Of a stretch of 64,000 nt of DNA, positions 36,067 to 47,771 are shown one piece after another (positions within the stretch are counted from its first letter, which is position 1; the number at the start of each line of letters is the position of its first letter). Source of the stretch: Tetrapyrgos nigripes (lineage: Eukaryota; Basidiomycota; Agaricomycetes; Agaricales; Campanellaceae); NCBI GenBank assembly GCA_013368315.1, contig JAACJM010000166.1:124001-188000 (forward strand), in the 5' to 3' direction. The translations under genes were made by a program, and so were the position numbers. The notes under the pieces were generated by a model. That model did no database searches and had not been told where the DNA came from. It saw only the letters and a program-made list of their open reading frames with translations.

Positions 36067-37160
36067 TGCTGTGCTATCGTGGAAAGTATTATTTCCGACT
36101 TAAAACGCCATTTCCGAACGCAAAAGCGTGACATGTGACACCCGAATTCAACCCGAATTGACATCTAACTCCCGAATTCAAGAAGGCAACTATCGAATTC
36201 AGAGTGTCGAGTCCCGAATTCACACGAGCAAATACCCAAGTTTGAGGATGGAATACCTAATTGAAGGAAGGGTGTACCGAAGTGAAGGAAGGATGTACCG
36301 AATTGAGACAAGGAGTACCGAATTGAAGGAAGGGTGTACCGAATCAAGAGTGCTGAGTGCAGAACTGAACGGAGACAGTACAGGTTGACCGCTGACAACA
36401 CAAACTGGCATATCGGAGTATCAGATTGCACTAAATATTTTTCCAAGATATGACTATTTGCTAAGTGCATTTCCCCCTCAAACAAATGTACAATTAATTT
36501 CCAAGCAAAAATAAAGCTTTATATGCATAATTAGTATGGTTGTGGTACAACAAGCTTGCTTTAAATAAGTGTCCATACAACTACACCTACTTGCCTCAGG
36601 AGCGCGGGACATAGGTATTGTGGGACATGGTAGCAAATGATAGGAGTTCTGGGCAAAACCAATTAAAATCTGCGTTCTCCCAAAGAAAGAGGAATGACGC
36701 TCTCAAGTGCATGGAAATACATAACGTCTCGATTCATAATTATTTAATCAGTTATTCCTGCTAACTACTTACAGGAGGCTTAGCAAAGCTTCAATGTCGG
36801 TCCAAATAACTCTAGTGAAATTCAATATAATCTGAGATGCTGATTTCGGTCCAACTTCTGCAAGTATTCGAAGTATTCGGGCTACTTGCAAGTATTCGGA
36901 CCATTCCCCGATCATTCGGCAAAAGCGTAAATCAGTGGTCGGGAGTCAATTCTCTTTATTCAGTACTCACTTCATAAATTCGGTCATTGTTCCTCTGAAT
37001 TCGGCACTCGCCTTCAAGAGCTCGGATCTGAATTCTAGGAATTCGATACTCGCCTTCTTGAATTCGGGATTTATATGTCAATTCGGGTGTCACATGTCAC
37101 GCTTTTGCGTTCGGAAATGATGTTTTAGGTCGGAATAATACTTTCCACGATAGCACAGCA
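36067..37160. mobile_element. Foldback-type element 1
   Basis: The ends TGCTGTGCTATCGTGGAAAG (36067-) and its reverse complement (to 37160) are flanked by TA. The inverted similarity continues for about 100 bp (ACGCAAAAGCGTGACATGTG on both arms). It then dissolves into degenerate minisatellite units built on CCGAATTCA/GTACCGAATTGAAGGA. No coding sequence is present. Long, repeat-built arms are typical of foldback transposons. Confidence 0.75.
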
Positions 37161-37162
37161 TA

Positions 37163-38208
37163 CCATGCTGTACTAAAGTGGAAATAATTAATTCACAATC
37201 AAATTCCGAATTCACACAGGCAAGTATTGAACTCAGAGAGTTGAAGACCGAATTCTTGAAGGTGAGCATCAGATTGAGAGGATCAATGACCAAATTCATG
37301 AAGTAAGTACTGATTCAAAAGAGCTGACTCCCAACTACTGATTTATGATTTTGCCAAATGGTCAGGCAATGGTCCGAATACTTGCAAGTGCCCCGAAGAC
37401 TTAAAAGTGCCCCGAAGACTTGCAAATGGTCCGAATACTTGCAGACCTAGGACTCAAATCAGCATCTTAGATTGTATCCAATTTCACCGGATTTTTTTTG
37501 ACCGATACTGAAGTTTTGCTAACCCCCAATAGTTAGCAGGAAAACTATTTAATTATGAATTCAAGTGTTATGAACTTCAGCGCACTTGAGAGCAGCGTGG
37601 GTTCATGCTGTTCCTCTTTCCTTGAAAGAGCACCACTGTACTTTGTTGCTTATATGTACACCTTTGTAACAATAAAATTTGAGAGTTACCCTTTACATCT
37701 AATGGAATTGACTACTAGCATTACGGTTTTGAAACTTCAGCAGGAATGCTTCGAGGTTGTATTCAAAACATGAAATGCTGCTCTCAAGTGCGCTGAAGTT
37801 CATAACACTTGAATTCATAATTAAATAGTTTTTTCTGCTACTTACTGGGGCTTAGCAAAGCTTCAGTATTGGTCAAAAATCTGGTGAAATTTGATACAAT
37901 CTGAGATGCTGATTTGAGTTCTAGGTCTGCCTGACCATTTGGCAAAATCATAATCAGTAACCGGGAGTCAACTCTTTTGATTCAGTACTTACTTCGTGAA
38001 TTCGGTCATTAATCCTCTCAATTCGATGCTCACCTTCAGGAATTCGGTCTTCAACTCTCTGAGTTCGATACTTGCCTTTGTGAATTCGGAATTTGATTGT
38101 GAATTCGGGTGTCACATGTCATGCTTTTGCGTTTGGAAGAGACCTTTTTGAGTTTTGGAAATGGTGTTTTCAGTGAGAAATAATTATTTCCACTTTAGTA
38201 CAGCATGG
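37163..38208. mobile_element. Foldback-type element 2 (adjacent copy)
   Basis: CCATGCTGTACTAAAGTGGA at 37163 is perfectly inverted to end at 38208. Both arms, about 430 bp each, are inverted copies around a centre near 37680, with the same GAATTCGG-type units. One arm also shares the ATGTCA-GCTTTTGCGTT block with element 1, so the two are related and sit head to tail with only two bases between. Non-coding. Confidence 0.75.
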
Positions 38209-38711
38209 ACATCCCAGTCCACTTTAAGCTTGTGTCGTTGCTCTGACCTGCCCTAACTTTCTCCTCCCTTTGCTATCCTCCACTCATTACTCCAATCGCA
38301 CTCTATCTCCTTTGCAATAGAGGTTCCCTTATGACGAGTGATCTTGCCAACTGTACATTTGTATGCCTCGCTGCCACTGAGACCAAGCGTAAGATCAGAG
38401 ACTGATGTCTTTCTTCAAGTCGATACGAGAGTGTAGGATGTGTTAAGCGTTAATCGTTAGATGGAGGTTGGATGATTGAGTGGATTATAAATTGGAGTAA
38501 ATGGGTGGTGGTGGTTGGTAACTCGACCAAGACTATAGTAGTATTGCGAAAGACGAATATGGATGGAGTGGGGAAGGGTTAAAGGATCTGCTGTGTAAAA
38601 TCCTCCCTAAACCAGAGAAAGGATACTGTATATTGTTGAGGCCAAAGCCGATTGTGATCCTCCTACTCAATCTCGCATGAAATTTCCAACAAACGCATCA
38701 ACAAGATAATT
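38209..38711. other. Gene-free spacer
   Basis: Nothing recognisable as a gene lies between the foldback pair and the tandem array. Confidence 0.3.
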
Positions 38712-39253
38712 AGCTCCAGAATAATGGGGAGAGAAACCCTACAATGATAGGTGCTCTGGATGTGAAGATATGAGTTTGTGGAGGGGGGGTGGGGGAGAGT
38801 ATCTGAGTGTAGGGAGTTTATAACAGGTTTATTTTTATTGTGGGTTCATTCTGGCCTCATTGAACTCCAGGATAATAGGGAGAGAGGCCCACAATCATAG
38901 GTGCTCTAGATGTGAAGATACAAGTTTGTGGGGGTGAGGGAGAGGTATGTGAGTCCAGGGGAGTTTATAACAGATATATTTCTGTTGTGGGCTCATACTG
39001 GCCTCATTTAACCGCAGAATAATAGGGAAACCCCACAATGATAGGTGCTCTGGATGTGAAGATACAAGTTTGTGGGGGGGGGGGGGGGGGGTGAGGGGAA
39101 GGATATGTGAGTGTAGGGAGTTTATAATAGATATATTTTTTTGTAGGCTCATTCTGGCCTCATTTAGCTCCAGAATAATAGCAAGGGAAGCCTCACAATG
39201 ATAGGTGCTCTGGATGTGAAGATACAAGGTTATGGGGGTAAAGGGGAGGTATG
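38712..39253 (+). repeat. Tandem array of four ~150-bp units
   Basis: Units start near 38712, 38863, 39009 and 39166 and share AATGATAGGTGCTCTGGATG and GGAGTTTATAACAG, with the phrase CATTCTGGCCTCATT. A run of 18 G residues lies at 39074-39091, and other G-runs occur at the same unit position. The fourth unit is split, and its remainder resumes at about 40093-40160. Confidence 0.8.
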
Positions 39254-40092
39254 TGTCATGAATCTCTTCATGCCTTCATCTCCAAACCCTGTTTTCCATC
39301 ATTCCTTTTACTCCTAGTCTTCTTTCCAGTACTTTGGCTTATCTAGATCTTGTTTCTCTGTGTTTTCCTTCTTCTTTGCTTCACTTCCTTTGTTCCTGTC
39401 ACTTCTATAATTCTTCCAGGTGTTTCTCCATGGTTCTTCCTTTCTCCATAGTTCTTCCTTGTTTCCCCATAGTTCTACCTTGTTTCTCCTTTATTTCTCC
39501 ATAGTTCTTTCTTTCCATCAGTACCTATTGATCTAGGCTTTGTCTCTTCATTCCTTTGATCATATATACTTCAGGGCTTTGTAGATAGGTCTCTAGTCTG
39601 TCCACTTGTGCTCCCTATGATCCATACTGCTCAGCCTTGTCTCAGTACTATGTGAGACTTTGGCCCATCTGTGGCTACTCACTCTTATTTATTCTATTAG
39701 CTGTTACTTCGTCTTTGGCTCCTGTGTGGTGGCCTGAGAGGCATCCAGTCCTATCTGAACCTGTTCTTGACAGGGGTCAGCATCTCTGGACCTGCTGAAA
39801 ACCTGCCACCCAGCAAAGAGGTCAATGACGTTGTCGCTAGGCCTTGTATCAATCTTGTTGAGGCTTGAAATGCATGAGTAAGGTTTTTGACATTCTTTAC
39901 AAAATATTTCTTACCCAATGATTGACAACTGGTATGTTGTTGGCTCATAGGATACTCAAATCCCACAGGTTATCCCTCTGACCTGTCTGCTCCACCCAAA
40001 TCCTTGACCCGTCTTCATGGGTAGGGGTTTTGACAGGTACAGGGATGGGTCAGAAAATTTTACCCATGGGAACCCCGTACTGTTCCCTAGAG
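39254..40092 (+). mobile_element. 839-bp insertion splitting the array (LTR-like start)
   Basis: The array unit is interrupted here, and GAGGTATGTG appears on both sides (39246-39255 and 40090-40099), a possible target duplication of up to 10 bp. The inserted DNA starts TGTCATGAATC and has an internal TTCTTGACA at 39765-39773, so 39254-39773 could be an LTR with TGTCA/TGACA ends. The 3' end is not LTR-like, so the class is open. Confidence 0.45.
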
Positions 40093-40159
40093 GTATGTGA
40101 GTGCAGTGGGGTTTACTATAGATGTATTTTTGTTGTGGGCCCATTTTGGCAGCATTTAC

Positions 40160-40885
40160 ATTTCACTACCCAACAATTAGATATTTTTGGGCCCAGTTAT
40201 GTGTTACAGATATTTTGGTCAAAAATATACTGTATTCAGAGAGTACAACTGAAAGTTAGTGTAAGTTATAAAGACAGTAATCAGTCTTGCCAGAATAGCC
40301 TGGCCTCTTTCCCCCAAGTTACAGCTATTGCTTACTCGGCCACACCTGAGTCATAAAAAAGCAGTGGACACAAACATGCTGATAGATGTCATTGCCTGAC
40401 CAGCTACATCACCACTACAAAGTGTCAGTGAAATTTACAGCCTTGAAAGCCACAATCTCTTACATAGAGAATTGGTTGAGTGAGGTCAAATTTCCAAAGT
40501 TTGCTACCTATTCAAAGACAGATGGTCAGCTGCCAAAGATGCTTGTAATGAAAGCATTTAGCCTACAAGATAGTTCTGTAAAGCCTGTACATCTGTGCAG
40601 GTCAATGCTATCTCCAATAAACTACACAAAAAATGACTTAGATCAATGGAGTATTAGTCCACAGGATGACAAGACTACTCACAATAGAAGTAGCACCTAT
40701 ATCACGCAATTAATACTGTATCCAGTTAGTACACAAACATACTGAGGCCTGCTAGTGTTCTCAGCATCCATACATCATAATTGTTGAAGATATATGTCCA
40801 AGTCTGGGCAAGAATTATTTCAAGGCATCTGTACCAGTCCATAGATTATCAAAAAATTGCAATAAGACCACCAATTCTGGACCTA
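40160..40885. other. Gene-free stretch
   Basis: A 119-codon plus-strand frame at 40386-40745 has no recognisable motif or splice partner. I do not call it a gene. Confidence 0.3.
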
Positions 40886-40890
40886 CATAC

Positions 40891-41334
40891 TGTCATGAGT
40901 CATATTCACAGGTACCCCTATCTCTCATTTTTTCCATGCTTTCTCCTATCTTCATTGTGACTCATATTGATTTATCTACCTTGTGATACATGTACAACAC
41001 ATGTACTTGAGTCTTACTGACTCATTTACTTACTCTGACTCATTCTGACTCATATTGACTCATAATTACAGTATATATATGGTAGCTACATCTGCATGTA
41101 CCCCAGTCCTGATATTTTTAAACCCTAGTCTGCAATGCCACTGCTTTATCTCTGCACTTATCCATTCTGCTTCTATTTCGGCTTTACCCTTCCTGCAATA
41201 TCAAGATATTTGCGACTGCCCAGCAGTTCCACGCTCCACCTTACTCTCAAGCTTCGCTTCATATGTAATAGGTCAAACCGAGGGCAACTGCCCCCATCGA
41301 AATATAGAGATTGTGAGTGAGCATGTGGGCTGTA
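40891..41334 (+). mobile_element. Candidate solo LTR with enhancer array
   Basis: The segment starts TGTCATGAGTCAT and is flanked by CATAC on both sides (40886-40890 and 41335-41339), consistent with a 5-bp duplication; its end would then be TGTA (an alternative end at TGTACA loses the match). Inside are six TGA(C/G)TCAT motifs and a TATATATAT box, in the order expected for LTR U3 then R. No retroelement body is attached. Confidence 0.6.
40896..41080 (+). promoter_or_regulatory. TGACTCAT cluster upstream of a TATA tract
   Basis: TGAGTCAT occurs at 40896-40903 and TGACTCAT at 40958, 41018, 41036, 41046 and 41056. The last three are spaced exactly 10 bp apart. TATATATAT follows at about 41072. 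TGACTCA is the binding sequence of Gcn4/AP-1-type bZIP factors. A regulatory role is inferred. Confidence 0.5.
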
Positions 41335-41339
41335 CATAC

Positions 41340-41797
41340 ATATAAATGTTGGTAGTAGTAATATGTGTTATTAAAAGAGGGTGGGATGGGTGGGCAAAAG
41401 AAAGAATGTGTAGATGGTTGGGGTCAAACTTGAACTAAAGAATAAATGATGAATAAATCATATATATATACGACAGATCATACTGGTGTATGACGAGCCT
41501 CCGCTGCAACCAATCCTTGGAAAATGCTGAAACAAATAAATCGGAAACATAAATGAAATGATGAATGGATGTTTGAGAGAGGGGTATCAGATGAGGCTCT
41601 GCTTGCTATTTGCGGAGGCCTCTGAAGGTGCAAGCACCTACATCAACTATTGGCATTCTTGTCTTTGAGAGGGACCAGTAGATTGGTACAGCTCGATTGC
41701 TGATGTGGCTGTGTTCAGTGGCTTTCCACTGTCGAGTTATGGTGCAGTACTAGGCACTATAATAGTACTAATGAAAGACTGACATGGGTGGGTACAT
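41340..41797. other. Gene-free stretch
   Basis: No gene or clear repeat recognised. Confidence 0.3.
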
Positions 41798-42101
41798 ATC
41801 CCAAGCAGCTGACACGTTTATGTGGCACATCCTTTCAAGCTGTGAACGCGTTTATGTGACATGTGACATGCTGTGAATGCGTACACATGACATGTCCTCT
41901 CAAGCCATGAATGTGTATGCATGACGCGTCCTCTCAAGCCGTGAACATGTACATATGACATTACGTTTTTGGATCATGGACGCATACACCCAGTGCATCT
42001 TTCCAAGCCATAAATGTGTATACATGACAACTATTTCTCAAGCTGTGGACGCGTAGATATGACATCTCTTTCCAGGCCGCAGACATACGTATGCATTGGA
42101 T
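41798..42101 (+). repeat. Minisatellite, period about 36 bp
   Basis: About eight degenerate units share CTCAAGCCGTGAACGCGTA and ACATGACAT, differing by many transitions (CG, TG and CA variants at the same place). Non-coding. Confidence 0.7.
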
Positions 42102-42496
42102 TTGGATATTCTACAGGCAGGCTGGTGAACCTATACTTGTATGACTTTTATTTTTTTCAAGCCATGTTTATGTATTTCTTTCAAGTTTTCTCAAGTATAG
42201 AGATGTTTTTGAAACTTCAAATAATGAGACATAAAATGAGCTGAGCAGGCTTCTTGACTCCCCAGTCTTATTTCCACTTGTCCTTAACAATGCTTTCTCT
42301 CTCAGAACTTCTCTTTCAGTGGAACTAGCAGTGACCCATGCTACGCACATGGGCTTCGAAGTGACGTCTCTCAAATGTTTAGATGGCAAAACTGGTCATA
42401 TTTACAAAGTGAACAGCAACTTGCAAGACATTAAGTAGCATTCTATGTAGTAAAAAGGGTGAATAAAATTCTGATAAAAATAGTGAAGTAGCGAAA

Positions 42497-43540
42497 CTAC
42501 TGTGAAAGAGAGGATGAAGATGAAGATTGGTGGGGTAAAGAGGATTGGTTGGTTGTGGACTTTCTTGGAGCTGGAGTGGGAGTGTCAGCATAGCTGAACC
42601 TCATACGCTTGCTGGGTGGCGTTAAACCTGAAATATATGCAAGAGAGGAATATATGGGAGGAAACATGCCATTCTCTCTGGCTACCCTCTTTGTGAACAC
42701 TGGAGGGGTTCCCATCTGCGTAGTCCTGCCCATGCCCATGTAGGGGACACGCTCCAGCTCAACATTAAAACCAGTGACCTTCTTTTCATCATTCCTGTTT
42801 ACACTCTGCAGATAGCCTCCAAGGGAAAGGTAGTTACCCACTTTGACAGTGGGAGGAGATGGCCATCAAGGTGAGTTGGGTATTGAGCAGATGAGTGGCA
42901 TATGGCCATACACCCTCTCCTGCTTTGAGTCCTTTGTGTGGGGAGTATATGTAGTGGGCTGATTCTGAGAATTGGAAGTGGATTGTTTCAGTTTGGATGG
43001 CTGAAGGAGCTGGATATAAACGTGAGGATTGACTTGAAGGTTGTATGAACGTGTGTCCTTCCACTTGTCATCAATGCCATCAGCAACGGTGCCAAACTCA
43101 ATGAAGGGAGTGTGTTTGGTGTCTTCTTTGTATTCGGGATTGCGATCAGCAGGAATGAGCTGTTGAGATAGTTGAGTTTGATAATTAAGAAGATATAGCA
43201 AAAGAGCAATGCACCTGTATAATATCTCCAACCATAAAGTAGTCCTCTTCTTTGCTATCTGTAAGGTACTTGATGGGGCACTTGTCATCCATCAACACAA
43301 CCTAGAAGATGATCTTCAGTTGGAGATAATGAACACAAAGTTAAATTACTCACCTCAGCGATAACAAAATACTTTTCTGTCTCTCCAAACTTCTGGTTGT
43401 TGTGGTTAAAGTAACGAAGGAGTGAGATCCCTTTGAAATCCTTGCTGTCAGGGTCATACATGAAGAAATGGGCATCAAAGAGAATGGTCTTTCCATTGAG
43501 TACTCAAGGATACTCAAGAATGGCAATTGCTGACAAAGTC
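42497..43540 (-). pseudogene. Conserved basidiomycete protein of unknown function, two in-frame TGA codons
   Basis: Exons at 43354-about 43530, 43215-43301 and 42497-43159 splice with 50-55 bp introns and give a protein with LNGKTILFDAHFF, LLRYFNHNNQKF, YFMVGDIIQLIP and VGNYLSLGGYLQSVNRND. I recall similar proteins in mushrooms but know no function; the fold may be OB-like. A Ser-rich tail ends it. TGA codons at 43504-43506 (EYP-stop-VLNG) and 42866-42868 (NSP-stop-WPSPP) interrupt a frame that is otherwise continuous on both sides; CGA (Arg) would fit both. It lies downstream of the helicase on the same strand, so it may be cargo of the same Helitron or a host gene. Confidence 0.55.
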
Positions 43541-43788
43541 ACAGAACCGATAGGCATGTTGAGTTGAGAAAAGCAATAACAGAGTGAAGGGATGATAAAA
43601 GAAAATCTGAAGGAAACGTGCTCTTATAGTTCTGTTTGCCATCAAGTGATTGTCAAAGATGCTGGAAAAACATAGAGGTTGAGTAGAAACATCTTGAAAT
43701 ATGACATCATCATCCTGCAACACAACTCAAGACCAACAGACTGCAAGTTCATGAGATTGTAAAGTAGATGTAATATGTATTATAGTCA

Positions 43789-45356
43789 CTAATCTACCAA
43801 TACTTCTGGAAATACTATATTGGGTGTCCAACACAAAGGCTCATCATCTGGAAGCAGAACTTTGATGTGTTGCTCTGAAGTACACCTTGAAAAAGCAACA
43901 TACAATTGGACATGTGTAAAGACTGGTACCCTGAGATGTACCCCAACATACTTGAGTGACTGCCCTTGTGATTTATTGATTGTCATGGCAAAAGCGAGAC
44001 AGACAGGGAATTGATGGCACTTCAACATAAAGGTAAAGTCAACATTGATGGCAGATGGAATGAGTGATATGCAAGGAATGAGTGCAATTTCACTGTGATG
44101 ATCACCTCTGAGAATTTTTACTTCGAGAACATGGTCAGAGCACTGTATTAGAACCATTTGTGTGCTGTTACAAAGGCTGCATGCAGGGGCAAGGTTTCGC
44201 AAAAGGATGAGTGGACAGCCTGGCTTCAAATGTAGCTCACCTGGTGGAAGTCCAGAAGCGTCAAATGAATGAAGAACTTCAGGAGGAATTGGATCATCAC
44301 TGTCATCTGCCCCAGCTTCCTTGATGACAGAATCAGCACTCAAGTATACATGCTCTTCCCCAGGTAGATGGTCAGCAGTCAACATCAGAGTTGTGTTCCA
44401 CAAAGTATTCTGGAGGAGGCGCAGTGGGTAAGGATGAGAGGTCGGGATAGATGGAATCAATGAGTGACTGTTTTGAGTCAACGCACATAGTATTGTGCAA
44501 CCTGATGTGATTATCATTAGGTGAAAGACCTCGTCCATGACCAACATCCAATAACCATGACGCAAATGTTGCTTCCTCATCTGAGTTTTGTAGCTGCATA
44601 TTCCATGTGAGGGTAAGAGGAGTGATAAGAGACCATAGTTGGGATTGCTTTAAGCAAGTGGATACGATGTCCTCTTGAGAACCTTTTACAATGACCAGTA
44701 AGATTTGCTGAAAGTCGCCACCAAAAACCACAGTTATTCCCCCAAACATTCTCTCATCATCTCGGATGTCTTGACATGTGCAGTTGAGAGCTTCAAAAGC
44801 GAAACGATTCTGCATGGGACTCTGATCCCATATGATAAGACGGGTCTGATGGAGCAAATCAGCACATGCACTCTGCTTGTTGATATTGCAGAGAGACTCT
44901 TCAGTAAGACCATCTATGGGAATCTTGAACATGGAATGAGCAGTGCGGCCACTAGGTAATAAAAGAGTGGCAATACCCATTGATGCAACACATAAAGTGA
45001 TCCATCTCTGGGCACGCACAGCATGGCAGAGTGTCTTATAGACAAAGGTTTTCCCAGTCCCACCAGGGCCATTGAGGAAAAACAACTGGCCATCTTGGTC
45101 TTCCACTGACTTCATCACCTGCTCAGGTTATCCTGCATGAGACAAAGGTTATGCTCTGCCTTCTGCTGCTCAGCCTCACAGTCATAGTTGAGCTGCTCTG
45201 CGATGAAAGAGTTGTCTGTCTGAACAGCCCAATCTTGCTGGGGCAAGGGCATGCTTGTGAATTCATGAAGGAAGTGTCCTGACTCCTGTAGAATACAATC
45301 CAGAAGAAAGAGACCATAGTCATAGACATCTTCAGCAGATGGATTAATGCAGCCCA
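43789..45356 (-). pseudogene. PIF1-like (Helitron-type) helicase, broken
   Basis: This encodes a superfamily 1 DNA helicase of the PIF1/Helitron group. The Walker A is NGPGGTGKTFVYKTL (about 45045-45085). Motif II reads LIIWDQSPM, where the family usually has DE, and motif III is VVFGGDFQQIL. The C-terminal part has RNLAPACSLCNSTQMVL and FAMTINKSQGQS. The reading frame shifts near 45115-45125 (frame ending NLSR against PEQVMKSVEDQ) and again near 44380-44580. The 5' portion is cut off at 45356, where the gypsy LTR begins, so the Rep/HUH part of a Helitron, if it existed, is not in the window. Confidence 0.8.
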
Positions 45357-45826
45357 TGTCACGAATCGCGCCCGCGCCTATTCATTTCTTTCCTATTCTT
45401 TTTCCTTTTACTATTCATTTCCCGCTCTATCCACTTTTAACCCCATAAACATCAACTGTTTCCCATCATTGTCTACAGTTACCGTCTTCCCAGATCTATG
45501 ACTCACATACTTGTCTCCTCCGCTTTCTATCTCCACAGACGTTCTCACTGTCAATCATTCTTTATGATCCAGTACCTTCATCTATCCATATTTAACTTAC
45601 TATTTTCTCATCCTTGACATTTCCACATGATACCGTTTATTATTACCTACTTCTTCCCATCTGTTCACATATTACTTATATACCTACTATCTCTGTAACC
45701 TATCCCTCAGTTCGTTCACTTTGTCTCTGCTTATTACTCCATATCTCTCTCTCTCTATTCACTTGCAACTCGTCTTCTTGTATTGTGTGACTTGGGTGGC
45801 TATTGAGTGTATCGACAACCTTGACA
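45357..45826 (+). repeat. 5' LTR of the gypsy element
   Basis: Starts TGTCACGAATCGCG, ends CAACCTTGACA. It is 470 bp against 516 bp in the solo LTR, the difference being mainly in CT-rich simple repeats near the 3' third. The left junction breaks the helicase frame after AGCCCA. Confidence 0.9.
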
Positions 45827-46258
45827 CTTGAACGAACTCCCATACACCCACCTCACTAAATCTGTCTACTCCATTTCCTCAGATTTGTTTCGAACCCTCT
45901 ATAACCCCTTCTGACTATGAACGAGTCCCACTCCCCTTACCTCTTCATCTCTTACACACCGAATACTGGGTCTCCCATGGAAGAAACATACAAGCGAACC
46001 CTTGAAGTTTCAACTGACACTTTATCTGCACAAGATGTTGGGTGTGGAAACTTATCTCAGGTGACATAGTCCTCTCGACATTTTCATACATAACAGTGAA
46101 AGAGGACTTCAATACAGGAGAAACTGTGGTTCAGATTAGGGGACCTCTACTCCTCAGAGAACACGTCGACTACTCTCCATCATCACTCCTCCCGACTATG
46201 GACTACCATCCTCCTTTATCCTAGGACCCAACTACCTAGCTTGAAGAAGAATTAGTAT

Positions 46259-47600
46259 ATGACAAGTCGACAATCTGCATCTGCAGACCCAAACCTCCGC
46301 TGTGCAGATCGACCACATGTATTCCACCCCTTATCATTCCGAGACGCTGCCTACTTCATCGAAGACGGTGACGATCCTTGGGTTCCCTGTACCGTACAAC
46401 CATGCCTAAACAGATATAACACTCAGCGACTTACTGCCGAGGAAATCCCAACTGGGCTACACGTCGTAACCCAACTCCAAGAACTCACAATCTGAAAAGC
46501 ACACTCGAAAACCAATCCCAAAACTGAACCAGAACAAGGAACCTCCACACCTCCTAACCAGCCTTCTGAATCAGACCCGGCACCAGAAACACCTTCCAAT
46601 AATCCACCAGAACCAGACAATCCCACTTCCCCCCCTTCTTCTCCCACCATTCCGTCTGCTGAAGGACCATCCATAGCCCCTCGTCGTCCTCCTACACCTC
46701 CCTCTCCAAACCCATCAGACCCAAACAACTCAGTTATGGCTGATACACCTCCTATCGGATCGAATAGTGCTTCTGAACGAGGAAGAAAACCTGACGCCTT
46801 CAATGGAGAACGTAGTGAGGCAAAACGATGGCTGGCCCTGTTCAACAACTATCTACGCATGAATAAAAGCAAATACCCCACTGAAGAAAGTCAGGTATCG
46901 CTATTCTTATCATTCTTCACAGGAGAAAAAGGAGGAGACTGGGCAACACAACGATTAACCAAACGAGACGAAGACGAAGAAGATGAAGAATTGGAAAAGA
47001 CGCCAGAGAAACATAGATGGACCACTCTAAAACAGATACATGACAGGTTCAAAAGGGACTTTAAGGCTCTTGCTTCAGACGACGTGGCGAGAACTAAGAT
47101 CAAGTTTGCTAGGATGAAAGGGACAGATATCAGCACCTACAACAGCATCTTCGATACATATGGAGAGGAGTCCGACTTTGGAGAGACAGCGCTGTTGGAG
47201 TTCTATCAGGATGGGTTACCTCGTAAACTCCGAGAGGCAGTCGGAAGAACGTATCCAAAGTGGGATGACCTCGACGAATACAAAGAGAGGGCTGTAGAGC
47301 TTCATTTAGAATGGTTGAAGGAACGGGAAAGACAAGGACGCTGGAAAACTCCTTCAACGTCAAGGAGTAACCCAGGTCCGTCTCAGGGAAGAACGGTAGC
47401 AAGCGTCAATGCGCTTATGAACATGGGACCAGGTGCTAACTCGTCCTTCACTCCATTAACCAAGCTGACACCTGATGAAAGGGACTGACTCCGAAAACTA
47501 GGAGCATGCTTCGCATGTAGACAACCTGGACATATGAGCAACGAATGCCCAACGTTCCCCGAACCTTCCCTCCTCGTGCTGTTCGAACAGTCGAGATCGT
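46259..47600 (+). pseudogene. Gypsy Gag with zinc knuckle
   Basis: One continuous frame runs from ATG 46259 through a proline-rich linker to the capsid core (EAKRWLALFNNYLRMNK near 46815-46865; LLEFYQDGLPRKLREAVGR near 47190-47255) and the CCHC knuckle CFACRQPGHMSNEC at about 47508-47550. Two TGA codons interrupt it, at 46493-46495 and 47486-47488. The second sits between DERD and LRKLG, where arginine is expected. Without them Gag would be about 430 residues. Confidence 0.85.
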
Positions 47601-47771
47601 AACCACATCTTCACTGTCTCATTCGTCACCAGTAATGGTAGCTCAGGCATCTTCATCTCGTAACGTGATCAAAGACATTTCAGACACGGTTAACAAGGTT
47701 AAAGGGTTAGAAGGAGAAGATAAGGAGCAAGCAACCGTCTACTTAAAGGACATTATGTCCAAATTGGATTT

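Noticed and set aside
36120..38200. CRISPR-like array
   Set aside because: The repeats are degenerate, without constant spacer length, form inverted arms, and the genome is a fungus.
39751..40144. Minus-strand frames in the array insertion
   Set aside because: Short, no motif, and inside a probable LTR-derived insert.
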